DNA of 30,346 nucleotides from JBBITI01 sp037440885 (GCA_037440885.1 JBBITI010000033.1:1-30346), one strand, 5' to 3'; shown: positions 6,961-15,632, counted from the stretch's first letter. Program-made: numbers and translations. The notes: generated by a model not told the origin, from the sequence alone.

Positions 6961-8196
6961 GTGTTTCCCCTCTTTTATCATGTGAAACAGGAACTAAAAG
7001 GTCCGGTTATTTTGGATGTCCCTCGCATAATTAAGAAGCAGATTGCGCGCCTGGCCCTACAGGATAATATTAAACCGGGCCAGACGATAGCGATTACCGC
7101 CGGTTCCCGCGGCATTACCGGAATAGACAGAATCATCAGTACAATGGTGCAGGAGTGTAAAACCATGGGGCTCCGGCCTTTTATTTTTCCGGCTATGGGG
7201 AGTCATGGTGGAGCTACGGCAGAAGGCCAGAGACATCTTCTTGAACACTATGGAATAAGTTCCGCTACCATGGGTTGTGAGATCAAATCCGGCATGGAAG
7301 TCGTTCAGATCGGTCAAGTCAAAGGTATTCCTGTTTATTGCGACAAAAATGCCTGGCAGGCCGACTGGATTGCGGTTGTTAATCGGGTAAAACCGCATAC
7401 CGATTTCGATCATGAGATTGAGAGTGGTCTATTCAAGATGATGTCTATCGGCATCGGTAAACAACTCGGGGCTGAAACCTGCCACCGGGCGGGTCATCAT
7501 TACAGCTATGCCGAGGTTTTTCCGCTGGTCGGCAAGGCTTTTCTCGAATCCGGCAAGGTGCTTTTTGGACTGGCGATTGTGGAAAATGGCTACGGGCAAA
7601 CTGCCCGGCTCGAGGCAGTGAAACCAGCGGACTTCTATAATGTAGAGAAGAAATTACTCAGGCTTGCCAAGCTCTGGATGGGACGCATACCGTTTGATGA
7701 CATTGACATATTGATTATTGATGAGATGGGGAAAAATATCAGCGGTACCGGTATGGATCCGAATGTCATTGGTCGTCCCTGTATACAAAAAAAGCCTGGG
7801 CCGCCCAGGATTCGCCAGATATTCGTCCGCGATTTGACTGCAGAATCCGACGGGAATGCTCTTGGCATCGGGATGGCTGACCTGGTTGCTAAAAGGCTGG
7901 TCCAGAGGATCAGCCGGACAAATACGAACATAAATGTGATTACTACCGGTGCACTGGATCTGGCGAAAATCCCCATGTATTTCGAGTCTGAAAGACAGGC
8001 TATCGAGACTGCACTTGGAATGATCGGTTTAACGCCACCTGAAAATGCCAGGATCGTGCGTATTAAAAATACATTGCACCTGACGGAGATGGATGTTTCA
8101 TCTCCATTACTCGCCGAAGTGGAATCAAATCCACGTCTTACTTTAACCGGGACATCATTTTCACTGCAATTCGACCTTGACGGCAATCTTATCTAG
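6961..8196 (+). CDS. LarA-like protein (lactate racemase family, DUF2088)
   Basis: This 411-aa protein matches the N-terminal domain pattern of the nickel-pincer lactate racemase family (LarA/DUF2088). It has a first Rossmann-like stretch ending ITAGSRGI, then FPAMGSHGGATAEGQ (residues 77-90), the counterpart of the GSH motif in LarA, and NRVKPHTDF (H146). A lysine 13 residues later (GLFKMM, K159) may correspond to the lysine that holds the nickel cofactor, and H175 or H179 may be the next histidine. These matches were made by eye. The start is GTG at 6961 with GGGAGG upstream. PIG-L deacetylase follows after 24 nt. No cofactor-making larB, larC or larE is in the window. It could act as a racemase or epimerase of a 2-hydroxy acid, or bind no metal at all. 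Confidence 0.75.
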   Translation: MFPLFYHVKQELKGPVILDVPRIIKKQIARLALQDNIKPGQTIAITAGSRGITGIDRIISTMVQECKTMGLRPFIFPAMGSHGGATAEGQRHLLEHYGISSATMGCEIKSGMEVVQIGQVKGIPVYCDKNAWQADWIAVVNRVKPHTDFDHEIESGLFKMMSIGIGKQLGAETCHRAGHHYSYAEVFPLVGKAFLESGKVLFGLAIVENGYGQTARLEAVKPADFYNVEKKLLRLAKLWMGRIPFDDIDILIIDEMGKNISGTGMDPNVIGRPCIQKKPGPPRIRQIFVRDLTAESDGNALGIGMADLVAKRLVQRISRTNTNINVITTGALDLAKIPMYFESERQAIETALGMIGLTPPENARIVRIKNTLHLTEMDVSSPLLAEVESNPRLTLTGTSFSLQFDLDGNLI

Positions 8197-8220
8197 TTTT
8201 AGTTTGAATGAGGTTACAGC

Positions 8221-9078
8221 ATGATAGATCGCGTTCTATTGATCGTGACGGCGCATCCGGACGATGAAACATTCGGTTGCGGAGGCACACTGGCCAAATA
8301 TGCATCCGAAGGAGTAAAAGTTTATTGTGCCTGTGCGACACGGGGAGAAGCTGGCACCTTCGAACCCGAGCATATGAAGGGGTTTCAAACGGTAGGTGAT
8401 ATGCGATGGGCTGAATTTGAAAAGGCAAAAAAAGAACTGGGCCTGGCCGGAATATTTCATCTTGGTTATCGTGACTCCGGGATGCCCGGAAGCGAAGATA
8501 ACAAGCATCCGCAAGCCTTTATCAATGCTTCGACTGAGGAAGCTGCCAGCCGAATTGTGAAAATTATCCGGGAAATAAAACCCCGGGTAATGATAACTTC
8601 CGATCCGGTAGGAGGTTACCGCCACCCGGACCATATCGCTGTTCATAAAGCGACACTCAAGGCATTTGAAGCAGCCGGAGATGAGAAGCAATATCCCGAT
8701 ATCAAGTCAATCTGGCAGCCGGACAAACTCTACTATAATGTTTTTCCGCATACTATTTTACGTATCAGTGTCGCCTTGATGCCGCTTTTCGGTCAGGATC
8801 CGCATCATTTGGGAAAGAATCGTGATATCGATCTTGCCAGCATCGCCAGCATTAACTTTCCGATTCACTCAGTAATTAAATTATCAAACCGTGATCAAAT
8901 TATCCGCAACCGGGCTACTGCATGTTATGCCAGTCAAATCGATAATCGTCCCCGGAGAAAAGGATTACTCTCTTTACTGCAAAAATTCTCCCGTGACGAC
9001 CGGGATTCATTCATGCGAGCGTATCCCCCGGCGAACGGTCGTTTACGTGAAAAAGACCTGTTTCAGGGGGTGGTATAA
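8221..9078 (+). CDS. PIG-L (LmbE-like) zinc deacetylase
   Basis: A 285-aa member of the PIG-L family, zinc amidases that remove acetyl groups from N-acetylglucosaminyl compounds, such as MshB, Mca and BshB. The zinc motif AHPDDETFGCGGT begins at residue 11, with H12 and D15 or E16 as ligands or base. The second half HPDH (135-138, GGYRHPDHIAVH) supplies the further histidine. The N-terminal beta strand RVLLIVT and RGEAGT loop are typical. It is tightly coupled to the upstream LarA-like gene (24 nt) and lies 70 nt before the TPP enzyme. The similarity does not allow a choice between mycothiol or bacillithiol-type chemistry and removal of other N-acyl groups. A second PIG-L gene begins at 29746. 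Confidence 0.88.
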   Translation: MIDRVLLIVTAHPDDETFGCGGTLAKYASEGVKVYCACATRGEAGTFEPEHMKGFQTVGDMRWAEFEKAKKELGLAGIFHLGYRDSGMPGSEDNKHPQAFINASTEEAASRIVKIIREIKPRVMITSDPVGGYRHPDHIAVHKATLKAFEAAGDEKQYPDIKSIWQPDKLYYNVFPHTILRISVALMPLFGQDPHHLGKNRDIDLASIASINFPIHSVIKLSNRDQIIRNRATACYASQIDNRPRRKGLLSLLQKFSRDDRDSFMRAYPPANGRLREKDLFQGVV

Positions 9079-9148
9079 GTTGTTGATTGTCTTGGTCGAA
9101 GATCTTGAGCTATCCGAAAAAATTTAGATAAAAATGTTGGGAGGAAAT

Positions 9149-10891
9149 ATGAATCCGGAAGCAGACGTCAGTGGCCAGATACCGGTGGAAAACGGTGCAG
9201 AAGGTTTTATCGAACTGCTCAATGTCAATCACGTCGATTATATTTTTTTGAATCCCGGCACGGATACTACACCGATACAGGAAGCAGTTTCCCGGTTGAG
9301 AGCTCTCGGTCGCCGTACGCCCCGGATTATTCTGTGTACTCATGAAACAGTTGCGATGGCAGCGGCGCACGGGTATTTCCTGGTTACCGGTCGACCGCAG
9401 GTAGTGCTGGTCCATGTTGATGTGGGTACTCAGAATATTGGCGGGGCTTTGCATAATGCACAACGTTCCCGCATCGGCGTAGTTATTTGCGCAGGGCGTT
9501 CTCCATCAATATTTGAAGGCGAACGAGCTGGTAGTCGTTCCATGGGTATTATGTGGTGGCAGGAACAGCGTGACCAGGCTGGTATTGTGCGTAATTTTAC
9601 AAAATGGGATTACGAGTTGCGGTTCAACGAGAACGCTCACCACGTTGTCCAGCGAGCGTTCCAGGTGGCTGCAACCGAGCCCTGCGGCCCGGTTTATCTT
9701 ACTCTACCCCGGGAAGTGCTGGTAGAGAAAATTAAAAACGTGAAAATGCTGGATCCTGGACGTTTCGCAGCGCCGGCAACTCCTCAGGCGGACCTGAACA
9801 AACTGGCGCAGGCTGCGGACATTCTGGCTTCCGCTCAGAATCCGTTGATCATAACCGGATACTCGGGACGAAATCCTGCATCAGTATCCCCGCTCGTCGA
9901 ACTGGCTGAGATGATCGGGGCGCGTGTGAGTTCATCAGGGTCGACAATCAATTTTCCTGCGGATCATCCGCTCTGTATTGCTAACCCAATGGATTATTTT
10001 AAAAACGCCGATGTCGTTTTGATTATCGATCATGATATCCCTTATATTCCTGCGGTTGTTAAGCTTTCCCCGTTGACGAAGATTATACAAATCGGGATAG
10101 ATCCAATAAAGCAGGACATGGTCATGTGGGGCTTTCCCTCTGATATTTTGATCCAGGCTGATTCAGCGAAAGCGATTCCGGCATTGAATGACTTATTACT
10201 GGCAAGAATTACCAGGGCAACCCGGGAAAGAGCTTCTATTATGCTGCGTCAATCGGAACAGGAGAAGTTACAAGAAGATAAAAAAATTCGAGATTTAGCT
10301 TTGAGTCAGGCTGGCCAATCCCCGATCTCTGCAGAATGGTTCTGTTATTGTTTGTCCGAGGTGATCGATACCGACGCCATCATCGTTGATGAATCTCTGA
10401 CATCTACTGTGGCAGTCTCGCGTTATCTGCCACGCACCAAACCGGGAACTTATTTCAATAGCGGCGGTTCAAGCCTGGGTTTTGGGTTAGGAGCGTCACT
10501 CGGTGTTAAAATGGCGGCGCCGGAAAAAATGGTGGTTTGTCTCGAAGGCGACGGTAGCTTTATTTTTGCTTGCCCCACACCTGCTTTTTGGGCTTCGCAT
10601 GTTTACGGTGTTCCTTTTCTTTGTATCATTTTTAATAACCAGGGATACAATGCCGTCCGTACAAATTTACGTGCTACTTTTGGCAAGGATAATTTCGGCG
10701 AAAAAGAATCCTTTATTGCCGGTATCGATATTGCTCCGTCTCCCGACTACGGGATGATTGCCCGCGCCTGCAACGCTTACGGGGAAACGGTCAGTGATCC
10801 TGCTGAAGTTAAACCGGCTATCAAACGTGCCGTCGAACAGGTTAAAAGCGGTCGTTCCGCAGTACTGGATGTACGGATCGCCCGCAGATAA
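9149..10891 (+). CDS. TPP-dependent enzyme, acetolactate-synthase-like
   Basis: This 580-aa protein has the three-domain layout of the acetolactate synthase/benzoylformate decarboxylase superfamily. The N-terminal pyrimidine-binding domain holds the catalytic glutamate (E66 in CTHETVAMAAAHGY). The central domain has ITGYSGRNP. The C-terminal domain has the diphosphate motif EGDGSF followed 26-27 residues on by NNQGYN. GLGASLGVKMA precedes it. I chose the ATG at 9149, right behind GGGAGG, rather than the in-frame ATG at 9134, which has no ribosome site. It needs thiamine diphosphate and Mg2+ and would act on a 2-keto acid in the cytoplasm. The classical regulatory small subunit (ilvN) is absent nearby, which argues for a catabolic role rather than branched-chain amino-acid synthesis. 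Confidence 0.88.
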   Translation: MNPEADVSGQIPVENGAEGFIELLNVNHVDYIFLNPGTDTTPIQEAVSRLRALGRRTPRIILCTHETVAMAAAHGYFLVTGRPQVVLVHVDVGTQNIGGALHNAQRSRIGVVICAGRSPSIFEGERAGSRSMGIMWWQEQRDQAGIVRNFTKWDYELRFNENAHHVVQRAFQVAATEPCGPVYLTLPREVLVEKIKNVKMLDPGRFAAPATPQADLNKLAQAADILASAQNPLIITGYSGRNPASVSPLVELAEMIGARVSSSGSTINFPADHPLCIANPMDYFKNADVVLIIDHDIPYIPAVVKLSPLTKIIQIGIDPIKQDMVMWGFPSDILIQADSAKAIPALNDLLLARITRATRERASIMLRQSEQEKLQEDKKIRDLALSQAGQSPISAEWFCYCLSEVIDTDAIIVDESLTSTVAVSRYLPRTKPGTYFNSGGSSLGFGLGASLGVKMAAPEKMVVCLEGDGSFIFACPTPAFWASHVYGVPFLCIIFNNQGYNAVRTNLRATFGKDNFGEKESFIAGIDIAPSPDYGMIARACNAYGETVSDPAEVKPAIKRAVEQVKSGRSAVLDVRIARR

Positions 10892-10920
10892 AATGACAGG
10901 CCTTCGGTCTCTCGTATCAT

Positions 10921-10949
10921 TTGACCTGAGACTGTTATGTAGCTATAAT
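10921..10949 (+). promoter_or_regulatory. Near-consensus promoter of the DinB gene
   Basis: TTGACC (10921-10926), a 17-nt spacer, then TATAAT (10944-10949). The predicted start lies near 10956, giving a short leader of about 25 nt before the ATG at 10982. This is one of the best promoters in the window and separates DinB from the TPP enzyme upstream. Confidence 0.8.
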
Positions 10950-10981
10950 AGCGAGCAAAATAGGTACCGTTTGGAGGTAGT

Positions 10982-11494
10982 ATGGAACTCAAAGATTATA
11001 TCGTTGCGGAAATAAACGGACAAAAAAGGAATATTGACCGGGTACTTAAGGATTTGAATCAATCGGAATATGGCTGGCGGCCAGCGTCCGGTTGCAATTC
11101 GATTGGTTTGATTCTTTTCCACATCGCCCGGTCCGAAGATATGTTCGTCCAGGCAAGGCTCCAGGAGAAACCCCAATTATGGGAAACCGAGAAATGGTTT
11201 TTAAAGTTGAATGTTGCGGAGAATGAAGCCGGCGCTCATTATACAATTGAGCAGGTCAATGCTTTTCCGGTTCCCCAGTTTAAGGAACTGACCGCCTATT
11301 TTAATGCCGTCCGGCAAAAGACACTGGATTATCTAAGTTCACTTAAAGCCGCTGATTTGGACCGTAAGTTCGCCATGCCGCCATTCGGTGAGATGACCGT
11401 GGCCGGAATGTTTTCTTTGGTTGTTGGGCATGCCGCTGGTCATATCGGAGAAATGTCTTACATCCGCGGCATTCAGCGCGGTATGGATAAATAA
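10982..11494 (+). CDS. DinB-family four-helix protein
   Basis: A 170-aa DinB-like protein. The family folds as a four-helix bundle with three histidines binding a metal. Here they are H47 (ILFHIARSED), H150 and H154 (VVGHAAGHIGEM), the expected spacing. DinB proteins include bacillithiol S-transferases and maleylpyruvate isomerases, and also many unassigned members. The start is ATG at 10982 with GGAGG 4 nt before. It has its own promoter at 10921-10949 and ends at a strong hairpin shared with the convergent MFS gene. The nearby PIG-L gene makes thiol metabolism possible, but the sequence does not prove it. Confidence 0.87.
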   Translation: MELKDYIVAEINGQKRNIDRVLKDLNQSEYGWRPASGCNSIGLILFHIARSEDMFVQARLQEKPQLWETEKWFLKLNVAENEAGAHYTIEQVNAFPVPQFKELTAYFNAVRQKTLDYLSSLKAADLDRKFAMPPFGEMTVAGMFSLVVGHAAGHIGEMSYIRGIQRGMDK

Positions 11495-11512
11495 TCCGGC
11501 GTAAAACCTATT

Positions 11513-11545
11513 CAGCAGCCTTTCAAACTACTTGGAAGGCTGCTG
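11513..11545. terminator. Hairpin between DinB and MFS, convergent genes
   Basis: CAGCAGCCTTTC (11513-11524) pairs with GGAAGGCTGCTG (11534-11545), with one G-U pair and a 9-nt loop. It lies at the ends of both convergent genes and overlaps the last codons of the minus-strand MFS gene. AT-rich DNA follows on the plus side. Confidence 0.7.
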
Positions 11546-12766
11546 ATTATTTATTATCCTTCTTCTACGCCATCCTGTCTCTTTGATCATCATTACAGTA
11601 ATGATCGATACCAGGGAAAGTCCTGCCCAGAAGAAAAAAGGCAAGCCCTCGTTGATACTGGCAAGGCTATTGCCCAGCGGCGGTGCCAGCACCGATCCGA
11701 TCGGGCCGATTGTAAAAACAATCCCTAGTGCCGTCCCGGCGGTTGGCAATTCGATTCCTTTACTCTCCAATAATGTCGTCATGGATATCGACATGAAGGC
11801 ATCCATGAAGATACCGGAGAAAAACATCAGTACCCAGACTAATTCATGACCGGCAAACGGCAATAGCGCCAGACTTACTGTATTCACGATGACCCCAGTC
11901 AGAAGGACAACCTTCCTTAGGCCGATTTTATCTGAAAAAGCGGCAAGTGGTATGACAAATACAGTGCTCATCGCGTAGAAGAGGGATAGCCCTCCGTCCG
12001 CATTCGCCGCCGTCCATCCGTTATTGCGCAGGAAGAGGGGCAGATAACCGGTCATACCCTGGATGCCTGCCATGCGAAAGGCGATGGTTAATCCGACCAG
12101 CCACACCACCTTGTTTTTAATAATTTTTACAAAAGACTCTTTAAAGGGAGCTTTTACGATCGGACGAGAATCGCCGCCGGCACCTGGTGTTCTGGCGAAG
12201 AAAAACCACATACTTCCGATAACTGCTGAGATAGTGCCGTAAAAAAACATGACATTACGCCAGCCACCGAGCCATGGAGAGATTATTGTGGCACTGATCA
12301 TCGGTCCCAGCATCAAACCGAAACCCATCCCCATCGCCCCGACGGCGTTGGCTACCCCAAGGTTACGGTTGCGGAACCAGGTTGCTATCAGCTTGGTGAT
12401 GTTCAGCGGGATTACCTGCCTTGCCAGCCCGTTGAAGAGAACTGTGATTGCCAGCATGGCGAAGGTACCGGAAAACCCCCGTAACGCGCCGGTGATGCCT
12501 ACCAGTAATGCGGCAAAACCAAGGACTCGATTCAATCCGAAGCGGTCGCCCAGCAATCCGGCAAAGAGAGCGACGAAAATACCGGCGGCACCGGTCGCAC
12601 CCCAGATGGTCCCGACCTGTACCAGGTTTAAGCCGAGGTCTTCACGGATCTCGTTGAATAGTACCGGTAAACAAGACATCGGGATGGCGGTAACAAAGGT
12701 ACTAGACAAGAAAGAGAGCCCGAGAATCAACCATCTGAACTTATTTTCCGAAATCTTTGACATCAT
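11528..12766 (-). CDS. MFS transporter
   Basis: A 412-aa major facilitator superfamily carrier, with about 12 hydrophobic segments in two halves. The loop between TM2 and TM3 reads GLLGDRFGLNRVLG, the MFS motif-A pattern, and the second half repeats a related loop (AFSDKIGLRKVVLL). The N-terminal half contains NAVGAMGMGFGLMLGPM, as in motif C carriers. The ligand is unknown; the neighbouring enzymes suggest an organic acid. The ATG at 12766 has a weak ribosome site, but a strong one 80 nt upstream starts a 22-codon ORF (12776-12844), so expression may be coupled to it. It ends in a hairpin shared with DinB. Confidence 0.88.
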   Translation of the reverse strand: MMSKISENKFRWLILGLSFLSSTFVTAIPMSCLPVLFNEIREDLGLNLVQVGTIWGATGAAGIFVALFAGLLGDRFGLNRVLGFAALLVGITGALRGFSGTFAMLAITVLFNGLARQVIPLNITKLIATWFRNRNLGVANAVGAMGMGFGLMLGPMISATIISPWLGGWRNVMFFYGTISAVIGSMWFFFARTPGAGGDSRPIVKAPFKESFVKIIKNKVVWLVGLTIAFRMAGIQGMTGYLPLFLRNNGWTAANADGGLSLFYAMSTVFVIPLAAFSDKIGLRKVVLLTGVIVNTVSLALLPFAGHELVWVLMFFSGIFMDAFMSISMTTLLESKGIELPTAGTALGIVFTIGPIGSVLAPPLGNSLASINEGLPFFFWAGLSLVSIITVMMIKETGWRRRRIINNQQPSK

Positions 12767-12775
12767 AAAGGTTTA

Positions 12776-12844
12776 TCATGGATTTAGCTGCTTATGTGTT
12801 CGATACATGATTAGTATAAAAAATAAACTAAAAAATTGTATCAT
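12776..12844 (-). CDS. Possible 22-codon leader ORF upstream of MFS
   Basis: On the minus strand a consensus AGGAGG (12856-12851) is followed after 6 nt by ATG (12844). The ORF runs 22 codons (starts MIQFFSLFFILIMY, then a short basic tail RTHKQLNP) and stops with TGA at 12778-12776, nine nt before the MFS start, in the same frame. It is hydrophobic and could be a tiny membrane peptide or a leader that couples ribosomes to the transporter. It might instead be the ancient true start of the MFS gene, broken by a stop codon. Too short to identify by family. Confidence 0.45.
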   Translation of the reverse strand: MIQFFSLFFILIMYRTHKQLNP

Positions 12845-12871
12845 ATGCGACCTCCTAAGCCAACTCGAGGT

Positions 12872-12900
12872 TTGACATGACAGCGAGTCTGGTTCATAAT
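12872..12900 (+). promoter_or_regulatory. Promoter of the alcohol dehydrogenase gene
   Basis: TTGACA (12872-12877), a 17-nt spacer and CATAAT (12895-12900). The start would be near 12907, leaving a leader of about 98 nt before the GTG at 13005. The rest of the 12845-13004 gap shows no other clear element. Confidence 0.75.
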
Positions 12901-13004
12901 GAGCCACAGTTGTTCTCGTTTGCTTCAGTCTGACAGTGTAGAGAAAAGGTGATCCCTGTACTAAGAATCGTAAATAATTCTATTATGCATTAAGGAGGAA
13001 CGTA

Positions 13005-14042
13005 GTGAAAGCAGCAGTTATGGTACAACCGGGAAAGGTTGAGGTTCAGGATGTTCCCGAGCCAGTAATGGGACCTGAACAAATAAAAGTAAAAATTGCT
13101 TATTGCGGAATCTGCGGCAGCGAATTACATGCCTTCCAACCGGAATTCCAGACCGGAATCCCGACGTTTCGCGGCCCACAGCGAGCTTCATCAGGCCCGC
13201 GTGTCATGGGTCATGAAGCCTCGGGTGTTATTGTTGAAGTCGGGAAGAACACTAAAGCCGGTTATAAAGTCGGACAGCGGGTAGCCATGGACTTCCGTTG
13301 TTATTGCGGTGCCTGTTATTATTGCCGTAACAAAATGCCGCATTTCTGTGAAAGAGTAACTCCCGCCTCCGGCGCCTATGCCGAGTACGCCGTCTATAAT
13401 GAGGACGCCATCTATCTTCTACCCGATAACGTAACCATGGAACAGGGCGCACTACTTGAACCGGTATCGGTAGCCGTGCATACGATTGACGTCGCTGCGC
13501 CGAAACCGGGTTGTACGATGGCTATTCTCGGCGGTGGTCCGATTGGTATGCTTATCCTGGAAGTGGCGAAGAGATCAGGAGCATCGATGATCATGCTCTC
13601 GGAGCCGGTGGAGGGGCGTCGCAAAATAGCAGAGAAACTTGGCGCTACGGTCACGGTCGATCCTGCGAAAGAAAATCTTGACGAAGTAACCGCCAAACTG
13701 ACTAACGGTCGCGGTTTCGATATTGTGATCGATGCTTCTGGTAAGATCGCTGTTGCCAAACAAGCGATTAACCTGGCTGATAATTGTGGTACGATCGTTT
13801 GGGCGGCGATGTATCCGGGTGGAGCCGAGTTACCGGTCATCCCGTCTTACATGTATGCCCGCGAATTGACTATCAAATCAGTTTTTGTCTCTCCTTATTG
13901 CTTCCACCGGGCACTTAACATGCTTCCCACGATGGAACTGGAACCTCTCATCTCTATTAAACCAATCGAAAAGATAACTGAAGGCTTCCAGGAATTACTT
14001 AAAGGGCAGGGGATGAAAGTCCTTATAAAACCAGGCAAATAG
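13005..14042 (+). CDS. Zinc-dependent alcohol dehydrogenase (MDR family)
   Basis: A 345-aa medium-chain dehydrogenase/reductase of the alcohol, sorbitol or threonine dehydrogenase type. Catalytic-zinc residues are C37 (GICGSE), H70 and E71 (MGHEASG). The structural zinc is held by C101, C104, C107 and C115 (CGACYYCRNKMPHFC). The nucleotide-binding loop GGGPIG follows at about residues 175-180, and an acidic residue near the end of the second strand (SEPVEGRRK) favours NAD+ over NADP+. It would oxidise an alcohol or polyol in the cytoplasm. The start is GTG at 13005 with AAGGAGG before it. It is a single gene ending at a perfect terminator. Confidence 0.9.
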   Translation: MKAAVMVQPGKVEVQDVPEPVMGPEQIKVKIAYCGICGSELHAFQPEFQTGIPTFRGPQRASSGPRVMGHEASGVIVEVGKNTKAGYKVGQRVAMDFRCYCGACYYCRNKMPHFCERVTPASGAYAEYAVYNEDAIYLLPDNVTMEQGALLEPVSVAVHTIDVAAPKPGCTMAILGGGPIGMLILEVAKRSGASMIMLSEPVEGRRKIAEKLGATVTVDPAKENLDEVTAKLTNGRGFDIVIDASGKIAVAKQAINLADNCGTIVWAAMYPGGAELPVIPSYMYARELTIKSVFVSPYCFHRALNMLPTMELEPLISIKPIEKITEGFQELLKGQGMKVLIKPGK

Positions 14043-14053
14043 GATTTATGTCT

Positions 14054-14083
14054 AAAAGAGGGGGGTAAAATCCCCCCTCTTTT
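14054..14083. terminator. Strong bidirectional terminator after ADH
   Basis: AAAAGAGGGGGG (14054-14065) pairs perfectly with CCCCCCTCTTTT (14072-14083) across a 6-nt TAAAAT loop. The T-rich tail serves plus-strand transcripts; the A-rich other side serves the convergent esterase gene. Confidence 0.88.
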
Positions 14084-14103
14084 CATTTGATAAAACCGGT
14101 TGT

Positions 14104-15621
14104 TTATCCGAGGAACTTGTTTGCCAGACCGTCCCATGCTGCCCGTTCTGCTTCATAAGGGGCGGATTCGGCATGGGAAGATTCTCCCAATACCATCATC
14201 CAGCGGTCTTTACCATATACAGGCCAGGTGAGTCCTGCAGTGGAAGGATCTCCGGTTTTGGCGAATGCTAACCAGGAATCCTGCATTGTTTCCGATAATC
14301 TTCGCGCTGCAGAACCGTTACCTTCAAATTCGCTGGTCAGCGTCCCGAAGATAAAACCGACATCGAGAGCATGACACGCTCCTAATTCTGCGATAACCGA
14401 TTTCCATGTGAAAACGTAGCCATAAGCCGGTGTGCCGAAATTCTCCTGAATTTCACACAAGCGGATGTTAGGCATCCGGAAATGCTGGTCTCCCATGATG
14501 GCGACATAAATTTCGAACGGGGTTACCTGCAGATCCCGTTTCGATAATGCTTTTCGGTATTTTTCAATCATTACAGACGTATGTTGTTGGGGAAGTAGTC
14601 GCTCAACCCGCTTGTAGAGGCCCGCTTCATCCAGATCATGAAAATCAGGCCCCATTTTGGCAAATAGTTTCCCTTCTTCGAGATTTGAACCGGCAATCAC
14701 CGTAATCTCACGCGCTGATCCATTTTCGATAATATCTAGAGGCACGCCTTTAAGTATTTCTCCGTCCTGAACCGGTCCGAGGGTACCACCGCTGACTCCG
14801 CTTGCTCCTGCTTCTGCTAGTTTAAGTTGCGCTTTTTTGATTGTTTCGATGGAAAGAGCGCGCAAGGCATCTACGTCTTTTGCTGATAACCCTAACTGGG
14901 TGAGAAAGTTATTGGCAACCGAAAAAGCTTGAGAGAGCGGTTGGGCTTTACTGGCCCCGCTCTGAAGGATGGCTTTCCGGAATAGACCTTGGGATTCTTT
15001 GATTGCCAGCAGAGCTCCGATGCTCTCGGCACCGGCGGATTCTCCGAAAACTGTGACATTCTCCGGATCCCCGCCGAAGGCAGCGATATTGTCATAGATC
15101 CACCTTAGAGCAGTAATCTGGTCAAGAAAACCTTCATTTCCAGTTGCAGGTATCTTCCCGCCAGTAATTTCCCGTAGATTGAGAAATCCTAGTGAGCCGA
15201 GACGATAATTTATGGTTACCATAACGATTCCGCCGCGTTTCGCCAGTGTTTCTCCCGGTGTTATCGGGGAAGATCCAGAGCCATTTGTGAAAGCGCCGCC
15301 GTGGATCCAGACCATCACTGCCCGTTTTTCGTCGTCAAGCCCGGGTGTCCATATGTTAAGGTAAAGGCAATCTTCGCTTTGTGGTTCTATTGATGGCTTC
15401 CGGCCCGGTATTACAGAGGGCATGATTAGTTGCGGACAGATCGGACCAAATTGAATCGCAGGACGAACACCCGACCATGGTTTGACCGGTTGGGGAGGCA
15501 TCCAGCGTAGATCGCCGACGGGAGGGGTGGCGTAGGGGATGCCCTTGAAAACACATAGTCCATTTTCCGATAAACCTTGGAGTTTTCCGGAGTTGGTTAC
15601 TACGATGTTGCTCTGTGTCAT
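14104..15621 (-). CDS. Carboxylesterase type B (downstream copy)
   Basis: A 505-aa type-B carboxylesterase (alpha/beta hydrolase; cholinesterase-like superfamily). The oxyanion motif HGGAF is at residues 107-111. The nucleophile is S195 in GESAG (193-197). The acid residue is the glutamate in NLEEGKLFA, and the histidine is in GACHALDVGF, near the C terminus. The start is the ATG at 15621, whose AAGGAG site overlaps the stop of the upstream gene; an ATG at 15645 upstream has none. It is a tandem duplicate of the gene at 15633-17156, and both share RWMPPQPVKPW and SEDCLxLNIWTPG. No signal peptide is visible, so it should act in the cytoplasm on carboxylic esters. Confidence 0.92.
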   Translation of the reverse strand: MTQSNIVVTNSGKLQGLSENGLCVFKGIPYATPPVGDLRWMPPQPVKPWSGVRPAIQFGPICPQLIMPSVIPGRKPSIEPQSEDCLYLNIWTPGLDDEKRAVMVWIHGGAFTNGSGSSPITPGETLAKRGGIVMVTINYRLGSLGFLNLREITGGKIPATGNEGFLDQITALRWIYDNIAAFGGDPENVTVFGESAGAESIGALLAIKESQGLFRKAILQSGASKAQPLSQAFSVANNFLTQLGLSAKDVDALRALSIETIKKAQLKLAEAGASGVSGGTLGPVQDGEILKGVPLDIIENGSAREITVIAGSNLEEGKLFAKMGPDFHDLDEAGLYKRVERLLPQQHTSVMIEKYRKALSKRDLQVTPFEIYVAIMGDQHFRMPNIRLCEIQENFGTPAYGYVFTWKSVIAELGACHALDVGFIFGTLTSEFEGNGSAARRLSETMQDSWLAFAKTGDPSTAGLTWPVYGKDRWMMVLGESSHAESAPYEAERAAWDGLANKFLG

Positions 15622-15632
15622 TTTAATACTCC

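Noticed and set aside
12249..12875. A 208-aa plus-strand frame opposite the MFS gene
   Set aside because: Antisense to a clear transporter; its Pro/Arg-rich composition is typical of a shadow of hydrophobic codons.
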